Positions 51,744 to 60,248 of a DNA stretch of 64,000 nt are shown here, piece by piece (position 1 is the stretch's first letter; each line of letters opens with the position of its first letter). Position numbers and translations under genes: made by a program. The DNA is from Methylibium sp035476815 (lineage in GTDB: Bacteria; Pseudomonadota; Gammaproteobacteria; Burkholderiales; Burkholderiaceae_C), in contig DATILD010000007.1 of assembly GCA_035476815.1 (NCBI GenBank), forward strand, positions 1 to 64,000, read 5' to 3'. Below the pieces are notes generated by a model that was not told the origin of the DNA, ran no database searches, and saw only the letters and a list, made by a program, of their open reading frames with translations.

Positions 51744-53849
51744 TCAGGCGCCGGTCGCGATCGAGAGGTTGCCCAGCCGGTCGATCGTGCCGCGCATGCC
51801 GCGCGGCAGGACCACGGTCGTCGTCGGCACCTGGATGACCGCCGGGCCGTCGATCACATGCCCGGCGCGCAGGCGCACGTAGTCGTAGGCCGGCGTGTCG
51901 ACATAGCCTTCGCGGCCGTCGAGGCAGATCGGCCGGTGTTCGATCAGCGCGTCGCTCACCGGGACGCCGTCGGCGCGCGCGATCTCGGGCAGCTCCGGCG
52001 ACACCGGCAGCACGCCGGTGCCGCGCACCCGGTAGGTCAGCGACTGGATGCCGGCGTCGCGGAAGCCGGACCCCGCGCCGTAGAGCTGTGCGTAGAGCTG
52101 CTCGAAGCGGTCCGCGGCCTGCTGCAGCGATGCCGCCGTCAACGGGCCGGACGAAACCGGTGTCGCGACCTCGCCCATCTGCATGCCGTAGCGCATGTCG
52201 ATCTCGCGGTGCATTTCGGTTGACACGAAGCGGATGCCCTGGCGCTCCAGCACCGCGACGACCTCTTGCTCGAGCCGCTCGAAGTTCGCGGTGGCGTGCA
52301 AGGGATCGAGCGGGAACAGCGCAGGGTCCGACAGCTCCCGCACGACACTGATGTCCGATGCGGCCAAGCCAAAGGCCGAGAACGCCGACGCCACCGGGCC
52401 GAGCGGCACCAGCACCTCGCTGGCGCCGACATCGGCGCCATACGCCGCGCAGTGGGCCGGCCCGGCACCGCCGAAGGCGTAGACGACAAAGTCGCGCGGG
52501 TCGTGACCGGCCTCGACCGCGATCTTGCGCAGCATGTCGCCGGTCTGCGCGTTCTGCACCGCATAGATCGCCGCGGCGGCCGCCTCGATGCTGAGGCCCA
52601 GCGGTTCGGCAATGCGGCGACGGATGGCATCGCGAGCCAACTCGAGCGATAGCGGCCGCTTGCCGCCAAGCAGGCCGACCGCCGGCAGGATCCCGAGTAC
52701 GAGGTTCGCATCGGTGACGGTCGGCTCGGTGCCGCCGGCCCCGTAGCAGGCCGGCCCGGGCTTGGCCTGCGCGCTCAAGGGGCCGACCTGCAGGTTGCCG
52801 CCAGCGTCGATCCACGCGATCGCGCCGCCGCCGGAGCCGATCGCCTCGACGCGCAGCGTCGGCACGTTCACCGGTGACTGGTTGATGATCGTCTGCACCG
52901 CCCGCACGGGTTCGCCGTCGACGATCAGCCCGGCCAGGAAGGTCGTGCCGCCGACGTCGGTCGCCATCACGTTGCGGTGCCCCAGCTGCGAGGCCAGCTG
53001 CATCGCGCCCACCACGCCGCCGGTCAGCACCGAGCCGACGGTCGAGATCGCCGTGGCCGGCGCCTCAGCCGCGGTGATCGCGCCGCCCGAGCTCTGCATC
53101 ACCAGCAGCGGGCCGGCCAGACCCTCGTTGCGCAGGCCGGACTCGAGGTTCGTCAGGTAGTCGCGCAGGCCCGGGCCGATCTGCGTGCTCATGATCGTCG
53201 TCGCGTGCCGCGCGTACTCGCGGATGCGCGGACTCACGTCCGACGACAGCGCGACGAACATCTGCGGCGCCTCCTCGAGAATGATCTCGCGCACGCGCCG
53301 CTCGTGGGCCGGGTTGCGGAACGACCACAGCAGCGACACCGCGATCGCTTTCACCCCCTGCGCCGCGCAGTCGCGTACCGCGGCACGCACTTCATCCTCG
53401 TCGAGCTCGACGAGCACATGCCCTTCGCGGTCCATGCGCTGCGCCACCTCCTTGAGCAGCGACTTCGGCACCAGCGGCGGCGGCTTGCGGTGGCCGAGCA
53501 CGTTCTGCAGCTCCTGCGAAGAGCGACCGAGGTAGCGCCCCTCGACGTTCATGATCGCGATCGAGTCGCCGTGGCCCTTGGTCGTGATGAAGCCCACCGC
53601 CGGCACCCGGCCCATCACGAGCGCGTTCAGCGACGAGGTCGTGCCGTGCGAGATGTGATCGGTCTGCGCCAGGAAGGACCGGCGCGTCATCGAGAACTGC
53701 TCGGCCAGCAGCGACAGGACGTCGAACACGCCCTCGGAGTAATCGGGCGGTGTCGACGGCGACTTGGCCGAGACGATCTGCCCGGCCGCATCGACCGCCA
53801 CGCCATCCGTGAACGTGCCGCCGACGTCGATTCCAACCACGAAGCCCAT
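51744..53849 (-). CDS. HyuA-like ATP-dependent carboxylase/hydantoinase subunit
   Basis: This 701-residue hydantoinase A protein has the N-terminal ATPase motif GFVVGIDVGGTFTDGVAVD, HISHGTTSSLNALVMGR, MQSSGGAITAAEA, VMATDVGGTTFLAGLIVDG, and GGAGPAHCAAYGADVG. The family uses ATP to activate amide or enol groups, as in N-methylhydantoinase, oxoprolinase, acetone and acetophenone carboxylases. The partner is the HyuB-gamma fusion. ATG 53849 opens the conserved domain; in-frame GTG and TTG upstream lie within an AT-rich promoter. The promoter carries an FNR-like box. Confidence 0.87.
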   Translation of the reverse strand: MGFVVGIDVGGTFTDGVAVDAAGQIVSAKSPSTPPDYSEGVFDVLSLLAEQFSMTRRSFLAQTDHISHGTTSSLNALVMGRVPAVGFITTKGHGDSIAIMNVEGRYLGRSSQELQNVLGHRKPPPLVPKSLLKEVAQRMDREGHVLVELDEDEVRAAVRDCAAQGVKAIAVSLLWSFRNPAHERRVREIILEEAPQMFVALSSDVSPRIREYARHATTIMSTQIGPGLRDYLTNLESGLRNEGLAGPLLVMQSSGGAITAAEAPATAISTVGSVLTGGVVGAMQLASQLGHRNVMATDVGGTTFLAGLIVDGEPVRAVQTIINQSPVNVPTLRVEAIGSGGGAIAWIDAGGNLQVGPLSAQAKPGPACYGAGGTEPTVTDANLVLGILPAVGLLGGKRPLSLELARDAIRRRIAEPLGLSIEAAAAAIYAVQNAQTGDMLRKIAVEAGHDPRDFVVYAFGGAGPAHCAAYGADVGASEVLVPLGPVASAFSAFGLAASDISVVRELSDPALFPLDPLHATANFERLEQEVVAVLERQGIRFVSTEMHREIDMRYGMQMGEVATPVSSGPLTAASLQQAADRFEQLYAQLYGAGSGFRDAGIQSLTYRVRGTGVLPVSPELPEIARADGVPVSDALIEHRPICLDGREGYVDTPAYDYVRLRAGHVIDGPAVIQVPTTTVVLPRGMRGTIDRLGNLSIATGA

Positions 53850-53867
53850 ATCCGTTGTCCCCACTTT

Positions 53868-53886
53868 TTGACTTGATATCAATTAA
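53868..53886. promoter_or_regulatory. FNR-like box and AT-rich promoter upstream of hyuA
   Basis: TTGATATCAATTAA at 53873-53886 matches TTGAT-N4-ATCAA at 9 of 10 positions. The overlapping TTGA-N7-TCAA at 53868-53882 has the same spacing as the palindrome beside tetR (61540-61558), so two different regulators are possible. The box lies only 24-37 bases before the hyuA start, which suits repression better than activation. Confidence 0.4.
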
Positions 53887-53952
53887 AGAAAGTGTAGAGA
53901 GAATCTGAGACTATGGCAAATTCGTCGAAGCCCTTCGGAACCATCGTTTTCC

Positions 53953-55143
53953 CTAGGGTCCGGCGACCTCGAACAGCGCGGCCGCGCCCATGCCGCCGCC
54001 GACGCACATCGCGACCACCACATACCGGACTCCGCGCCGCCGCCCCTCGACCAACGCATGGCCCACCAGACGCGCGCCGGTCATGCCGTAGGGGTGGCCG
54101 ATCGCGATGGCGCCACCATTGACGTTGTAGCGGTCCGGGTCGATGCCGAGGCGATCTCGGCAGTACAGGACCTGGCAGGCAAAGGCCTCGTTCAGCTCCC
54201 ACAGGCCGATGTCGTTCACTGACAGTCTGTGCCGCTTCAGCAGCTTCGGGATCGCGTAGAGCGGGCCGATGCCCATCTCCTCGGGCGCGGTGCCGGCCAC
54301 CGCCATGCCGCGGTAGGAGCCCAGCGGCGCGAGCCCGTCGCGCCGTGCCGCAGCGGCCTCCATCAGCACGCAGGCGCTGGCGCCGTCGGACAGCTGGCTC
54401 GCGTTGCCGGCCGTGACGACCCCGCCCTCGATGACCGGCGCCAGCGCGGCCAGCGCCTCGCGGCGCGTGTCGGGCCGGTTGCCCTCGTCGCGCGCGAGCG
54501 TGACCTCCTTGGGCGAGACCTGGCCGGTCGCCTTGTCCTGGAGCAGCATCGTCGTCGTGACCGGCACGATCTCGGCATCGAAGCGGCCGGCGGCCTGCGC
54601 CTGTGCCGTCCGCAGCTGCGAGGCCAGCGCATAGTCGTCCTGCTGCTCACGCGAAATGCCGTACTTGCGCGCGACGAACTCGGCCGTCTGCAGCATCGGC
54701 ATGTAGGCCTGCGGGGCGTGCAGAAGGACGCTCGCGTCCTGTTCGGCCTGCACCCATTCGACGTAGCGCTGCTGCACCGCGGAGATGTTGTCCTGCCCGC
54801 CGGCCACGACGACGTCCATGCCGTCGACGATGATCTGCTTGGCCCCGGCGGCGATGGCCATCAGACCGGAGGCGCATTGGCGGTCGATCGTGTGCGCGCT
54901 GACCGAGTGCGGCAGCCCGGCGGCGAAGGCCGCCTGGCGCGCGATGTTCGAGCCCGCCGTGCCTGCAGCCAGTACGGTGCCGACGATGAGGTCTTCGATG
55001 CGTTCGGGGTCCAGACCGGCACGCGCGACCGCATGCCGAACCGCGTGCGCCATCAGCGTCGGCGACTTCGTGTTGTTGAACGCGCCCCGAAAGGCGCGGC
55101 CAATGGGGGTCCGCACAGTCGATACGACGACAGCTTCACGCAT
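53953..55143 (-). CDS. Thiolase (acetyl-CoA C-acyltransferase)
   Basis: This 396-residue thiolase begins MREAVVVSTVRTPIGRAFRGAF. The active-site Cys is in HTIDRQCASGLMAIAAGA, followed by GGQDNIS, NEAFACQVL (His-equivalent loop), GGAIAIGHPYGMTGAR with catalytic His, and CVGGGMGAA with the second Cys. All catalytic residues are present. It would cleave or condense 3-oxoacyl-CoA in the cytosol. AAGGA precedes ATG 55143. It lies 109 bp after maleate isomerase. A thiolase does not fit the proposed gentisate-type drain, so it probably acts on a side chain or ring product. Confidence 0.92.
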   Translation of the reverse strand: MREAVVVSTVRTPIGRAFRGAFNNTKSPTLMAHAVRHAVARAGLDPERIEDLIVGTVLAAGTAGSNIARQAAFAAGLPHSVSAHTIDRQCASGLMAIAAGAKQIIVDGMDVVVAGGQDNISAVQQRYVEWVQAEQDASVLLHAPQAYMPMLQTAEFVARKYGISREQQDDYALASQLRTAQAQAAGRFDAEIVPVTTTMLLQDKATGQVSPKEVTLARDEGNRPDTRREALAALAPVIEGGVVTAGNASQLSDGASACVLMEAAAARRDGLAPLGSYRGMAVAGTAPEEMGIGPLYAIPKLLKRHRLSVNDIGLWELNEAFACQVLYCRDRLGIDPDRYNVNGGAIAIGHPYGMTGARLVGHALVEGRRRGVRYVVVAMCVGGGMGAAALFEVAGP

Positions 55144-55252
55144 GGTGGTTCCTTGAACATCAGTGGGTCGCTGCCACGCTGGGCAACGCGGCGACCCGTT
55201 GCGCGATGCGGCAACAGCCAGCGACAACAGCCAACGCAGCCTGCTTTGCTGC

Positions 55253-56035
55253 TCACGCCGCCTTGACGACGGCAGCGGGATAGCGCCCCGAAAGCAAGGC
55301 CCCAGCGTTCGGCACGAAGGGCTCGAGTCCGAGGTGGTCGAGCATGCGACGAGTCGTGCAAATCGCCGTCGAGGTGACCGGGATGCCCAACCAGTCTTGG
55401 ACCACCTGAATCGAAGGCAGCGAAGGCATCTGCACGCAGGCCGAGAGCACGACGACATCGACGTTGCTCGTGTTCAGGCGTTTGACGTCCTCGACCAGCT
55501 GCGCCGGGTCGCGGCGGCCGACCTCGAGGTTGTCCGGAATCTCGAACGACACAGCGTCGACAACCTCGATACCTTCGTTCTCGATGTACTCGACGACCCG
55601 ATCGGTCAGCGCGCACATGTAGGGCGCGAGCAGCGAGATCTTCTTTGCGCCCATGATCTGCAGGCCCTCGATCAGCGCACCGGCCGAGGTCATCACCGGC
55701 GCATCACACCGGTTAGCGCGGGCCACTTCCTCGAGCTCGCGCTGCACTTTGCGATGGTGGCCCGGGCCCATCGCCATGATGGCGACGAGGCAGGCCGTGC
55801 TCATGACCTCCACCCGCGCATCCGCCAGTTCGGCGGCACAGCGCAGGCCCTCGCGGTTCATCGCCTCCAGCTCTTCGCGCGTCACCTTGTGCATGCGCAT
55901 GCGGCTGGAGTGGAAGGTGAAGCGCTCATCCGGCCGGAACGCAGTGCGGGCGGCGAGCATGGCCGGGATCTCCGTCTCCATCGTCGTGTTGGAGCTGGGA
56001 ACAATCTGGCCGATCCGGTAGGTGCGTGGAGTCAT
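55253..56035 (-). CDS. maiA: Maleate cis-trans isomerase
   Basis: This 260-residue Asp/Glu-racemase-superfamily enzyme starts MTPRTYRIGQIVPSSNTTMETEIPAML, the maleate isomerase signature. The catalytic Cys pair is intact at Cys82 (STACLVA) and Cys200 (LSACVQMPS), the same positions as in characterised maleate isomerases. It converts maleate to fumarate in the cytosol. Arylmalonate decarboxylase is the nearest alternative but lacks the METEIP motif and the N-terminal Cys. It overlaps the thioesterase gene by ATGA. Its presence says that the pathway releases maleate. Confidence 0.9.
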   Translation of the reverse strand: MTPRTYRIGQIVPSSNTTMETEIPAMLAARTAFRPDERFTFHSSRMRMHKVTREELEAMNREGLRCAAELADARVEVMSTACLVAIMAMGPGHHRKVQRELEEVARANRCDAPVMTSAGALIEGLQIMGAKKISLLAPYMCALTDRVVEYIENEGIEVVDAVSFEIPDNLEVGRRDPAQLVEDVKRLNTSNVDVVVLSACVQMPSLPSIQVVQDWLGIPVTSTAICTTRRMLDHLGLEPFVPNAGALLSGRYPAAVVKAA

Positions 56036-56487
56036 GACGTGCTTCCGTTCACGATCGATTGATGCTCGAGGGCCTGACGCAAGGTAGGCGGTATCAGAGC
56101 CTTCTCGCCGAGCTGCCCCTGGGGGACACAGATCGGCGTGAACATTCCACCGAATGCGGGCCGTCCGTCGAGGCGCCTCGCGTCAGCGACGATGTCGAAG
56201 CTGTGGTCGCGCACATCGCCGATGCCCAGTCGGATATCGACAACATCGTCCGGACGCAACGAGTCCTGGAACGTCAGCTCCATGTGCTTGCAGATCAGGT
56301 CCACTTCAGGCGCGAGCACGACCGGCACACCGCGCAGCGCGCGCAGGAAGTGCCCCACCGCGCCGAGCAGGTACTCGGGGTAGCGACCCGCATAGACGAC
56401 GCCAGCGGGGTCGCAATCGACCCAGCGGGCGGTTCGACGCACCGTGAACGGCCGATCGGCGACGACGATCTCGACGCTCTCGTTCAT
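56032..56487 (-). CDS. 4-hydroxybenzoyl-CoA-type hotdog thioesterase
   Basis: This 151-residue hotdog-fold protein has TARWVDCDPAGVVYAGRYPEYLL near residue 18, with the catalytic Asp in the DCDPAG motif of the 4-hydroxybenzoyl-CoA thioesterase family. It would hydrolyse an aryl-CoA to the free acid. It overlaps the FAD monooxygenase (ATGA) and maleate isomerase (ATGA) genes, so all three are tightly coupled. In an aryl-CoA route it is placed right for releasing the hydroxylated acid before ring cleavage. Confidence 0.87.
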   Translation of the reverse strand: MNESVEIVVADRPFTVRRTARWVDCDPAGVVYAGRYPEYLLGAVGHFLRALRGVPVVLAPEVDLICKHMELTFQDSLRPDDVVDIRLGIGDVRDHSFDIVADARRLDGRPAFGGMFTPICVPQGQLGEKALIPPTLRQALEHQSIVNGSTS

Positions 56488-57638
56488 GCCGCGGCGCCGC
56501 CACGGCCAAGCCGGCGCATCAGATCCGGAAACTCGGCGCGCAGCCGCTCGTCGTCGACGCGGCCCGTGCGCGTCATGAACTGATAGACAAACTCCTCGGC
56601 CGTCAGCGCGTCCATCCACTCGGCCATGCGCTCGTACCAGTTATAGGACAGCTCGGAGGCCGCGATGAGCTTGTGCTTCTGCGGTCCATGGTCGCGCTCG
56701 AAGGCCGCCAGGCCGGCCGCGACGTCGCCGGCGCAACCCAGCAGGGCCCGGGCCAGCGCGATCGAATCGGTCATCGCGATGCGGGTGCCCGATCCGATCG
56801 AAAAATGCGCACTGGCAAGCGCATCGCCGATCAGGACGCTGCGGCCCTGCGACCAGCGCGCATTGCGGATGACCGGGAACTGGCGCCAGAGCGACTTGTT
56901 CGAGATCAGCTTGCGGCCGGCCAGCTCGGGTTCGAAGATGTCCTCGAACAAGGCCTGCCGCTCGTCGTCGGACATCCGGTTTAGGTCCAGCCGGTGCCAG
57001 GTCGCGTCGTCGCACTCGGCAACGAAGGTGCTCATCTCGTCGCTGTAGGCGTAGTAGTGGGCGACGAAGTGCCCGCCATCGCGCTTGCGGAAGACGAGTG
57101 CCGGACTCTCGAACACCTTCTTCGTGCCGTACCACGCAAAGTGGTTCGTCAGGGCACGATGCGTCGTGCCCAGCTCGTCCGCGTACTGCCGGCGCAGCAC
57201 CGAGTTCACGCCGTCGGCGCCGACAATCACGTCCGCGTTGCCCAGCCCGAGCACGGCGAGGTCGGCGGTCGACTCGATTCGCTGGCCGAAGCGGATGTCG
57301 ACGCCGGCCCGCTGGACCTGCTCCTCGAGGATCTGCAGCAGCGTCAGCCGCGGAATCGCGCCGCCGCGCACATTGAGGCGGATCTCGATCGGCTGTTCGC
57401 GCTGCACGATGATCTGGCGCTCGTTGTAGCGCATCGCTGCGCACAGCGCGTCGTAGGAGTCGGCGTCTGCCTCCTGCAGCTGCAGCAGTCCGGTGTCGGC
57501 GAGGACGACCCCGAAGCCGAAGGTGGCGTCCGGGGAGTTCTGCTCGACGACATGGACGCTCCAGTCGGGCGCCCTTCGCTTGAGCAGCAGGGCGAGGTAC
57601 AGGCCCGATGGCCCGCCACCGATGATCGCGACCTTCAT
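56484..57638 (-). CDS. Aryl-CoA FAD monooxygenase, salicylyl-CoA 5-hydroxylase-like
   Basis: This 384-residue class A flavin monooxygenase has GGGPSGLYLALLLKRRAP (Rossmann) followed by TFGFGVVLADTGLLQLQEAD, a segment characteristic of salicylyl-CoA 5-hydroxylase and 2-aminobenzoyl-CoA monooxygenase, and VLIGDALASAHFSIGSGTRIAM, the FAD ribityl site with the SIGSGT loop of that group. The longer homologues carry a second oxidoreductase domain; here only the monooxygenase half is present, a single-domain version. It overlaps the VOC and thioesterase genes by four bases each. A role in ring hydroxylation of an aryl-CoA is inferred. Confidence 0.82.
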   Translation of the reverse strand: MKVAIIGGGPSGLYLALLLKRRAPDWSVHVVEQNSPDATFGFGVVLADTGLLQLQEADADSYDALCAAMRYNERQIIVQREQPIEIRLNVRGGAIPRLTLLQILEEQVQRAGVDIRFGQRIESTADLAVLGLGNADVIVGADGVNSVLRRQYADELGTTHRALTNHFAWYGTKKVFESPALVFRKRDGGHFVAHYYAYSDEMSTFVAECDDATWHRLDLNRMSDDERQALFEDIFEPELAGRKLISNKSLWRQFPVIRNARWSQGRSVLIGDALASAHFSIGSGTRIAMTDSIALARALLGCAGDVAAGLAAFERDHGPQKHKLIAASELSYNWYERMAEWMDALTAEEFVYQFMTRTGRVDDERLRAEFPDLMRRLGRGGAAA

Positions 57639-58492
57639 GCCACAAGCCCCGGTGCCACTTCGAGCCGCTGGCGATCGAAGACCTTGACGACGCCGTCAAA
57701 GCCGCCCGTCAGGGCCGCGTTCCACAGCGCCGGCACCAGGCCCAGCGGCTTGCGCTCGAAGACGATCGGCTCCGGCGAGCTGACATGCCAGTAGCCGTCG
57801 ACAGGCCCGTCGACCCGGCATCCGGGCGCCTGCCTGCACGCCGCGACGAGCGGATCGAACTCGGGCACGTCCAGCACGAAGATCGACGCCAGCCCGGTGG
57901 CCGGCGGTGACTTCGATGCCAGGGAACGCGCCTTCTCCCGCCAGACCTGATCGATCGATCCGAATGCCGCACCACCGCGCCGCTGCTCGTCCTCGATCGC
58001 TATTGCCGCATCAAGCGTTCGCGTTGCGTCGGCTGCGTCGAGCGGGTTCATGTCGCGCACCTCGAGCGTGATCTCGAGGTAGTAGCCGTTGGGATCCCGG
58101 AAGTAGATCGACTCGATCAACTCGTGCCGAATCTGGAAGATGATCGGAATTCCCTGCGATTCGATTCGCTCGCGCCAGGCGTTCAACTCCTCGTACGAGT
58201 GGACCTGCCACGCGGTGTGGGTGGCCTCGTAGCGGTAGTCGTCGCGCGGGAGCGTGTAGTCAGGCTGCTCGGCGCCGATGTAGTAGAAGAAGGCGATCGT
58301 GCTGCCCTGGCCGCTGCCGAAGAAGAAGTGCAGGAAGTCCGGGTGCTCGCGCGGACCCCAGCCGCGCGCGGAGATCGCGTGGACCAGGGGCAGGCCCAGC
58401 TTGTCGCGGTAAAACTCCACGGTCTCGCGCAGCTTCCAGGTCGGGCGCGCGGTGTGGTGCACACCGTGCAGGACGGGACGGGGGGATGACAT
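57635..58492 (-). CDS. VOC-family ring-cleavage dioxygenase-like protein
   Basis: This 285-residue vicinal-oxygen-chelate protein has LHGVHHTARPTWKLRETVEFYRDKLGLPLVHA with the first His ligand, YRYEATHTAWQVHS with the second, and GYYLEITLEVRD with the Glu, so the Fe(II) 2-His-1-Glu triad is present. It could be an extradiol-type dioxygenase acting on a catechol or gentisate-like intermediate. The second half (about residues 170-285) is a degenerate VOC-like repeat. AGGAG precedes ATG 58492. The ring substrate is not predictable from sequence. Confidence 0.75.
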   Translation of the reverse strand: MSSPRPVLHGVHHTARPTWKLRETVEFYRDKLGLPLVHAISARGWGPREHPDFLHFFFGSGQGSTIAFFYYIGAEQPDYTLPRDDYRYEATHTAWQVHSYEELNAWRERIESQGIPIIFQIRHELIESIYFRDPNGYYLEITLEVRDMNPLDAADATRTLDAAIAIEDEQRRGGAAFGSIDQVWREKARSLASKSPPATGLASIFVLDVPEFDPLVAACRQAPGCRVDGPVDGYWHVSSPEPIVFERKPLGLVPALWNAALTGGFDGVVKVFDRQRLEVAPGLVA

Positions 58493-58528
58493 CGAAAGGT
58501 CTCCTGATGAATCGAGAGGGGCGACGGC

Positions 58529-60217
58529 TCAGCCGCCGTTTTCTGCGGCGATGCGCTCGCGGACGAGGTCCTTCAGTGCCGCCTTGCTGAGCTTTCCAGA
58601 CGCCGTGAGCGGGAAGGTCGCGACGACTTCGATGCGCTCTGGCCACTTGAACTTCGCGAGCCCGTAGCGCTGCAGGAAGAGCCCCAGCTCGGCGACGTTC
58701 GGCGCCGCATGGCCGTCACGCAGGATCAACACCGCGCACAGCCGCTCGTCGAACACGGGGTCCGGATAAGGCACGGCGGCCACGGCGGCCACGGCCGGGT
58801 GGCCGGCGACGGCCATCTCCACTTCCTCGCAGTTGATCTTCTCGCCGCCGCGGCTGACCAGGTCCTTCAGGCGACCGCAGAAGACGTAGTAGGTCTTGCC
58901 TTCGATGACCTTCTCGAACATCAGGTCGCCGGAACGATAGGCACCGTCGCTGGTGAAGGTCTCGCGGTTGCGCTGTTCGGCGCGGTAGTAGCCGCGGATC
59001 GTGTATGGCCCGGTGAAGACAGGCTCGCCGATCTCGCCGGGCGCCACGGGCGTCTCGGTACCGGGGACGACGATGCGGATGCGGTCCCACCGGCTGACCG
59101 GCCGGCCATGCGTCGCGTCCTGCGCCTCTTGCGGGTCGTCGGCATGCGTCAGCGTGATCACACCTTCGGTGATGCCGAAGATCAGATGCACCGGCACGCC
59201 GAGCAGCTCTCGCAGCTTGCGCGCGCCACTGGCGGCGATGACGCCGCGCGCAGTCGTGAGAGCTATGCGTCCGTCGGCGATGGCCGACTCGAGCCGCGCG
59301 ATGATGGGACCACCGAGCATCAACCACGTCGGGCGCGTCGTCTCGATCAGAGAGATCAGCGTGTCGGGCCGCAGGTCCGGGGCGATCGTCACGGTGCCGC
59401 CGGTCATTAGGAACGGCCCGAAGCAGCAGCCCATGTTCAGGTTATGCACCATGGGCTGCGGCATGAACAGCACGTCGTCGGGGCCGTAGCGCAGCCACGC
59501 CGCGACCGCGCGCATGTTGTACAGGTACTCGTTGTGGAAGCGCGGGATGATCTTCGGCACGCCGGTCGTGCCGCCCGACAGCTGGAACACCGCGACCTGG
59601 AAGGGATCGAGCGCGACCGACGAGAGCAGCTCGTTGGCCTCGTCGAGCCCGATCGAGTCGATCAGCGCCTGCAGATGCAGCACGCCTGCTTGCGCGACGC
59701 CACGTGCCTGCAGGATCGTCCGCAGCGTCGGTACCTGCTCTTGCATCGTGCGCGCGAACGCGACGCCGTCGAACTTGGGGTCGTCGCCCTGGACGATGTG
59801 CAGCCGCGCCTCGGCCAGCTGCGCGAGATAGCCGATTTCACGCTCGCGGTGCGCTGCCAGCGTGCACACTGGGATCACGCCGGCCTTCAGGCAGGCCAAG
59901 AAGGCGATGACCAGTTGCTCGCTGTCGCCGAACTGGAAGATCGCACGGTCTAGCGGCCGCAATCCTTGGCGCAGCAGCGCCGCGCCAAGGCGGGTGCTCA
60001 GCGCGTCGAGTTCCGCATAGGTGATGCGGACATGGGGCCCGAGCAGCGCGACGTTGTCGGGGTGTCGCGCGCACACCTGACGGAAGCCATCGACCAGCGT
60101 GTCGAATCCCAGCGCGCCATCGCGAACGTAGCGGGCGAGATCGCCCTCGTCCGGGTAGACGACGCCCGGCATGGGCTCGGCAACATGCCAGGGGCGGGAC
60201 GGGTTCAGGGTCTGCAT
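58529..60217 (-). CDS. Aryl-acid AMP ligase / aryl-CoA synthetase
   Basis: This 562-residue ANL-superfamily enzyme most resembles 2,3-dihydroxybenzoate-AMP ligase (EntE) and salicylate-activating ligases. It has FQLSGGTTGVPKIIPRFHNEYLYN, a phosphate loop with the EntE-style context, GVIAASGARKL, FGITEGV, YRSGDLMFEK, GRLKDLVSRGGEKINCEEVE and the catalytic Lys in SGKLSKAALKDLV. It would activate an aromatic acid to acyl-AMP and then CoA thioester. ATG 60217 has GAAGAG upstream; ATG 60235 is an alternative. It is placed first among the ring enzymes, after the alpha/beta hydrolase. Confidence 0.86.
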   Translation of the reverse strand: MQTLNPSRPWHVAEPMPGVVYPDEGDLARYVRDGALGFDTLVDGFRQVCARHPDNVALLGPHVRITYAELDALSTRLGAALLRQGLRPLDRAIFQFGDSEQLVIAFLACLKAGVIPVCTLAAHREREIGYLAQLAEARLHIVQGDDPKFDGVAFARTMQEQVPTLRTILQARGVAQAGVLHLQALIDSIGLDEANELLSSVALDPFQVAVFQLSGGTTGVPKIIPRFHNEYLYNMRAVAAWLRYGPDDVLFMPQPMVHNLNMGCCFGPFLMTGGTVTIAPDLRPDTLISLIETTRPTWLMLGGPIIARLESAIADGRIALTTARGVIAASGARKLRELLGVPVHLIFGITEGVITLTHADDPQEAQDATHGRPVSRWDRIRIVVPGTETPVAPGEIGEPVFTGPYTIRGYYRAEQRNRETFTSDGAYRSGDLMFEKVIEGKTYYVFCGRLKDLVSRGGEKINCEEVEMAVAGHPAVAAVAAVPYPDPVFDERLCAVLILRDGHAAPNVAELGLFLQRYGLAKFKWPERIEVVATFPLTASGKLSKAALKDLVRERIAAENGG

Positions 60218-60248
60218 CGCTTGCTCTTCGTGCATGGGCGACAAGCGT

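Noticed and set aside
55165..55197. GGGTCGC / GCGACCC hairpin between maleate isomerase and thiolase as a terminator
   Set aside because: Long 19-base loop and no T run; the genes on both sides look co-transcribed.
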